A DNA stretch of 64,000 bases, from NCBI RefSeq assembly GCF_963678975.1, contig NC_089275.1, forward strand, positions 1-64,000, given 5' to 3'. Made by a program: the position numbers and the translations under genes. Below the pieces are notes generated by a model that saw only the letters and a list, made by a program, of their open reading frames with translations, was not told the DNA's origin and searched no databases. Positions 61,231 through 64,000 of this stretch are shown here, one piece after another. How positions within the stretch are numbered: the stretch's first letter is position 1; every line of letters begins with the position of its first letter. This stretch comes from Dysidea avara (lineage: Eukaryota; Porifera; Demospongiae; Dictyoceratida; Dysideidae).

Positions 61231-62310
61231 ACACTGTCACATGCTGCAACTTATCGTATAGCCTAAATGTTTCAAACAGAAATTTTTCACTAATTTCAAG
61301 GTTTTGGGGCTAATAGTGAAAACTTATGCTTGATATATCCATATATTGAAAATTTTATTTCTACAATGCTTAACTTTGAAAATATACCTCCTTAGGCTAC
61401 CGGGTCTGCAATAACCTCATACAATCGTGCAAGCCTAAATTTACGGTATAAAGCGATGAATTGTACTTGCATGTTATTAAAAAATTCCATAAATTTTTTT
61501 GATGGTTTGTTCTTAGTGAAGGAAGGGACTAACAATAAAAGCCTGGATATCATCTTATTCACCTACTCAAGGGGAGCACTTTATTTTGTTGCAGTAGACT
61601 CAACGATACCATCACGTCAAAGCGATAGTACGCGATCGATCTTTCTTTACTAACTTGCCTTTATGCTAGTGTAGTGAAGAAAGGTGATACAAGTAAAACT
61701 TATCTAGTGATCAATTCCCCTTAATCATGGCAAACAAGATGGTAAAAATTCAACTTGTGTGTCATGCTACTTGTAAGCCACAACCGTTATAGTTACAAGT
61801 GCCTGTAATTTATTTTCTGTAATTTATTTTCTGTATATACTTTGCTGTACAAATGGATCTTTCTGTTCTTGCTGCTTTGTAGGGCTGTAACTCCTAAAGT
61901 TTTTGGCATATAAGGCTGAAACTTTAATAATAAACAGGAATTTGAAAAAATGCACAATTGTGTCAGGTTTTCACACATCTGGTCACATATGATATAACAC
62001 CTGTCAGTCAGCGTCTAGTCTTGCTTTTGGGTGGTGCTCACTGTAAAAGGTCTGGTCACAACCGCATACTAGACTTGAAAACTGTTTTTACAGGGTGGTT
62101 GTGTCATTTAGTGATCAGCATGCATTCAAAATAGAAATACTCTAATAGAGCAGTCACTTAGATTATATAATTTGCAAATGGCTCAGAGTTTAAATTGTCT
62201 TCATAGTATTTATAATTACATGAGAAAGGTGAAGTGAACTATCAACTTTTTTTTATAGAACTTTGCATGGGCGAGATTAAAGGGAAAAGTATACTTTAAA
62301 TTTCATAAAG
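61231..62310. other. No gene recognised
   Basis: AT-rich. The stretch AAAAGCCTGGATATCATCTT at about 61536 also occurs near 15431, so it is part of a dispersed repeat. A CTCTAATAGAGCAGTCA motif lies at 62140. Confidence 0.35.
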
Positions 62311-62317
62311 TACACTT

Positions 62318-62412
62318 TATGCTGGCTAACAGTGATTTATTGCCCACAAAGAGTGCTTTAGTTGTACAATAAAGCACTCTTTGTGGGCAATAAACCACAG
62401 TTGCCCACATGC
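62318..62412. repeat. Short foldback (TTTATTGCCCACAAAGAGTGC)
   Basis: GTGATTTATTGCCCACAAAG followed by AGTGCTTTA and, after ten bases, its inverse. A hairpin with arms of about 35 bases. Confidence 0.9.
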
Positions 62413-62856
62413 TCTAGTGCAGGCTAATAGCCTGCAGCGCTCACGCCAGTACAACTAATCGCCCAAGCCAGTGAAGGCTGATAGCTCCACCCCGCTGAGT
62501 GGTCAATCACCCCAGCCAATACAAGTTCTACCACTGGATTGCTTTTATAGACATACCTAAATGCTACGATGATGGGTGGGAGAAGGTAACGTTGCTGTTA
62601 TGTTTGTTAATGTAAACGGACAAGTCCTGGAGATATCACAGAAATACTTTACCATGTGTCACAATAGAAGCAATTATGGAGTGTTACCAAAACCTGCCAA
62701 AATACATGGTGAACGTCTATCATGCCAAACTAGGGTGAACTACGCGTGAGTTACTTTGTTAAACTAGTTTGTGTGCATTCAGGCTGCTAATAGTTCATGC
62801 AACACATGTTAATTGCAAGTCCTAGTGTATGGTGAAGCTACACGACTAGAAAGTTT

Positions 62857-62962
62857 CATAAATCATTTAAAGCATTGCCTTGCTTGTGCTATATGAAAAA
62901 TAAAGCACTCGGCCGCTTGCCTTGTTCTTTATTTTTCATATAGCACTCGTGGCAATGCTTTA
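62857..62962. repeat. Short foldback (AAAGCATTGCC ... GGCAATGCTTT)
   Basis: Arms of about 45 bases (AAAGCATTGCC, GTGCTATATGAAAAATAAAG) around a CGGCCG centre near 62911. Possibly a tiny MITE. Confidence 0.88.
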
Positions 62963-63298
62963 ACATATACATAATTGGCATATTTACAAGGATCTAGTTA
63001 CTTAAAAATGCATTGTGCCTAGTAGAAGGAGCACACGGTCTCCTCTTTGTAGATACTGGTTCGCCATCATGCTTCTACTACTGATCATACAGTACAATAG
63101 TATAGTAGGGGCCATAGAGGTTTGGGCGTGGCCCATGAAAAAAAAATCGCCGAATAACCAGCCTCACTTTTCCATGACAACTATGAGGCAGTATTGGTCA
63201 GGTGAAACTAAGCCCAAACAAGCCTTCAGATCAGCCCCGAAATGCTTTCAAGAAGTTGCTACGGAAGTTTTTAAAAATTTATTAAACAGAATTTTCTA

Positions 63299-63400
63299 GT
63301 GACTGACTGACTGACTGACTGACTGACTGATGCCTTCAGACAAGCATAACTCGATAACGGCTAAGGCTACATACAGGCTTGGTTTTTTCACTGTTCGATG
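63299..63400. repeat. (TGAC)n-led dispersed repeat
   Basis: Seven TGAC units are followed by TGATGCCTTCAGACAAGCAT + AACTCGATAACGGCTAAGGC. The same order occurs at 12350-12430. The subtelomeric unit has a comparable TGACTGACTGA lead followed by CATAACTCGGTCA. Confidence 0.7.
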
Positions 63401-63633
63401 TTGCTTCACCCAGACATGTGCCTTTTGGCATACCGCAGTACATGCAATACATTCTTCATGGACCTCCTTTGTGTCCCATTCATCTTTGCTGGCAGAAAAA
63501 AGTGTTGATTTGGCGGTAACATCTGATGGCTTCCCATAACAAAAATTGTGCATATTTTTCATAGTGGCTACTTTGATTACAGAGATGCTTTTCAAACTTT
63601 TCTTGATTTGTAATGCTGTGTAATGGGTTGAGA

Positions 63634-63790
63634 GTACCTAGTGAGTATGTTACACATTCAGGGTGGACTATGACTCTGTACCTACACTACACTACAGTAC
63701 CTAGTGAGTATGTTACACATTCAGGGTGGACTATGACTCTGTACCTACACTACACTACAGTACCTAGTGAGTATGTTACACATTCACCCT
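63634..63790. repeat. 63-base tandem repeat, 2.5 copies
   Basis: GTACCTAGTGAGTATGTTAC recurs at 63634, 63697 and 63760, exactly 63 bases apart. Confidence 0.95.
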
Positions 63791-64000
63791 AGGTACCTAT
63801 TTCAAAACACCAACAAATGTTTTTATACTTGCAATCAAGCAAATTATGTGAGCAGTAGCTAATGTTACTAAGGAAAGTGATCAGTGAACTAGGTGGTATA
63901 TACAGGTGTAGGTTGCAGGAATGCATGTAGGTATTGTTGTATCATAGGCTAACATTGTACTATATATATACACTTTAGTAGAAAGTTAAATGTTTATACC

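Noticed and set aside
63015-63299. 94-residue plus-strand frame
   Set aside because: The first codon is GTG, there is no splice support, and the hydrophobic stretch is short; no family recognised.

Overview
The window is a chromosome end of an animal. It opens with about 1.47 kb of CCCTAA repeat (TTAGGG on the other strand) read from the tip inwards. The DNA is AT-rich, genes have very short GT-AG introns (about 45-60 bases), and there are many small foldback transposons, a Penelope-like retroelement with a GIY-YIG domain, and a Crypton-like tyrosine recombinase gene. This fits an early-branching invertebrate such as a sponge. That placement is an inference; no gene here proves it.

Layout. 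1-2635: telomere and three copies of a 445-base subtelomeric unit. 2.9-3.7 kb: a broken OB-fold (RPA-like) gene on the minus strand. 4.9-6.7 kb: an unrecognised minus-strand gene whose 3' half is a tandem array of exon+intron units. 8.8 kb: the 3' end of a LINE. 10.3-11.4 kb: an HMG-like gene with an in-frame stop. 14.7-20.3 kb: a plus-strand gene with a C48/Ulp1-type protease core followed by 25 tandem 111-base units, each one a 66-base exon plus a 45-base intron. 21.0-24.35 kb: an 11-exon zinc-finger/tyrosine-recombinase gene with an intact reading frame, followed by two decayed copies. 27-31 kb: MITEs and minisatellites. 31.9-34.7 kb: a dead Penelope-like element and two hammerhead-ribozyme folds. 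35.7-36.6 kb: old copies of the subtelomeric unit. 37-46 kb: satellites and foldback elements. 46.7-58 kb: an 11.2-kb satellite with a 14-base unit. 58.0-59.1 kb: the main exon of a PAP2 lipid phosphatase gene. 59-64 kb: foldback elements and short repeats.

Three points stand out. First, two unrelated genes have C-terminal repeats encoded by tandemly amplified exon-intron units. All repeat exons are multiples of three and phase 1 at both ends, so copy number can change without breaking the frame. Second, the PAP2 gene appears to continue across the giant satellite: its large exon ends at a good donor at 58013, and a phase-compatible last exon that completes the protein lies at 40106-40285. 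That implies a 17.7-kb intron holding several satellites and MITEs. Third, two self-cleaving hammerhead folds lie downstream of the Penelope-like ORF; the second has a complete consensus core. All exon models were built by eye from splice sites, phases and coding sense. No search, folding program or transcript was available.
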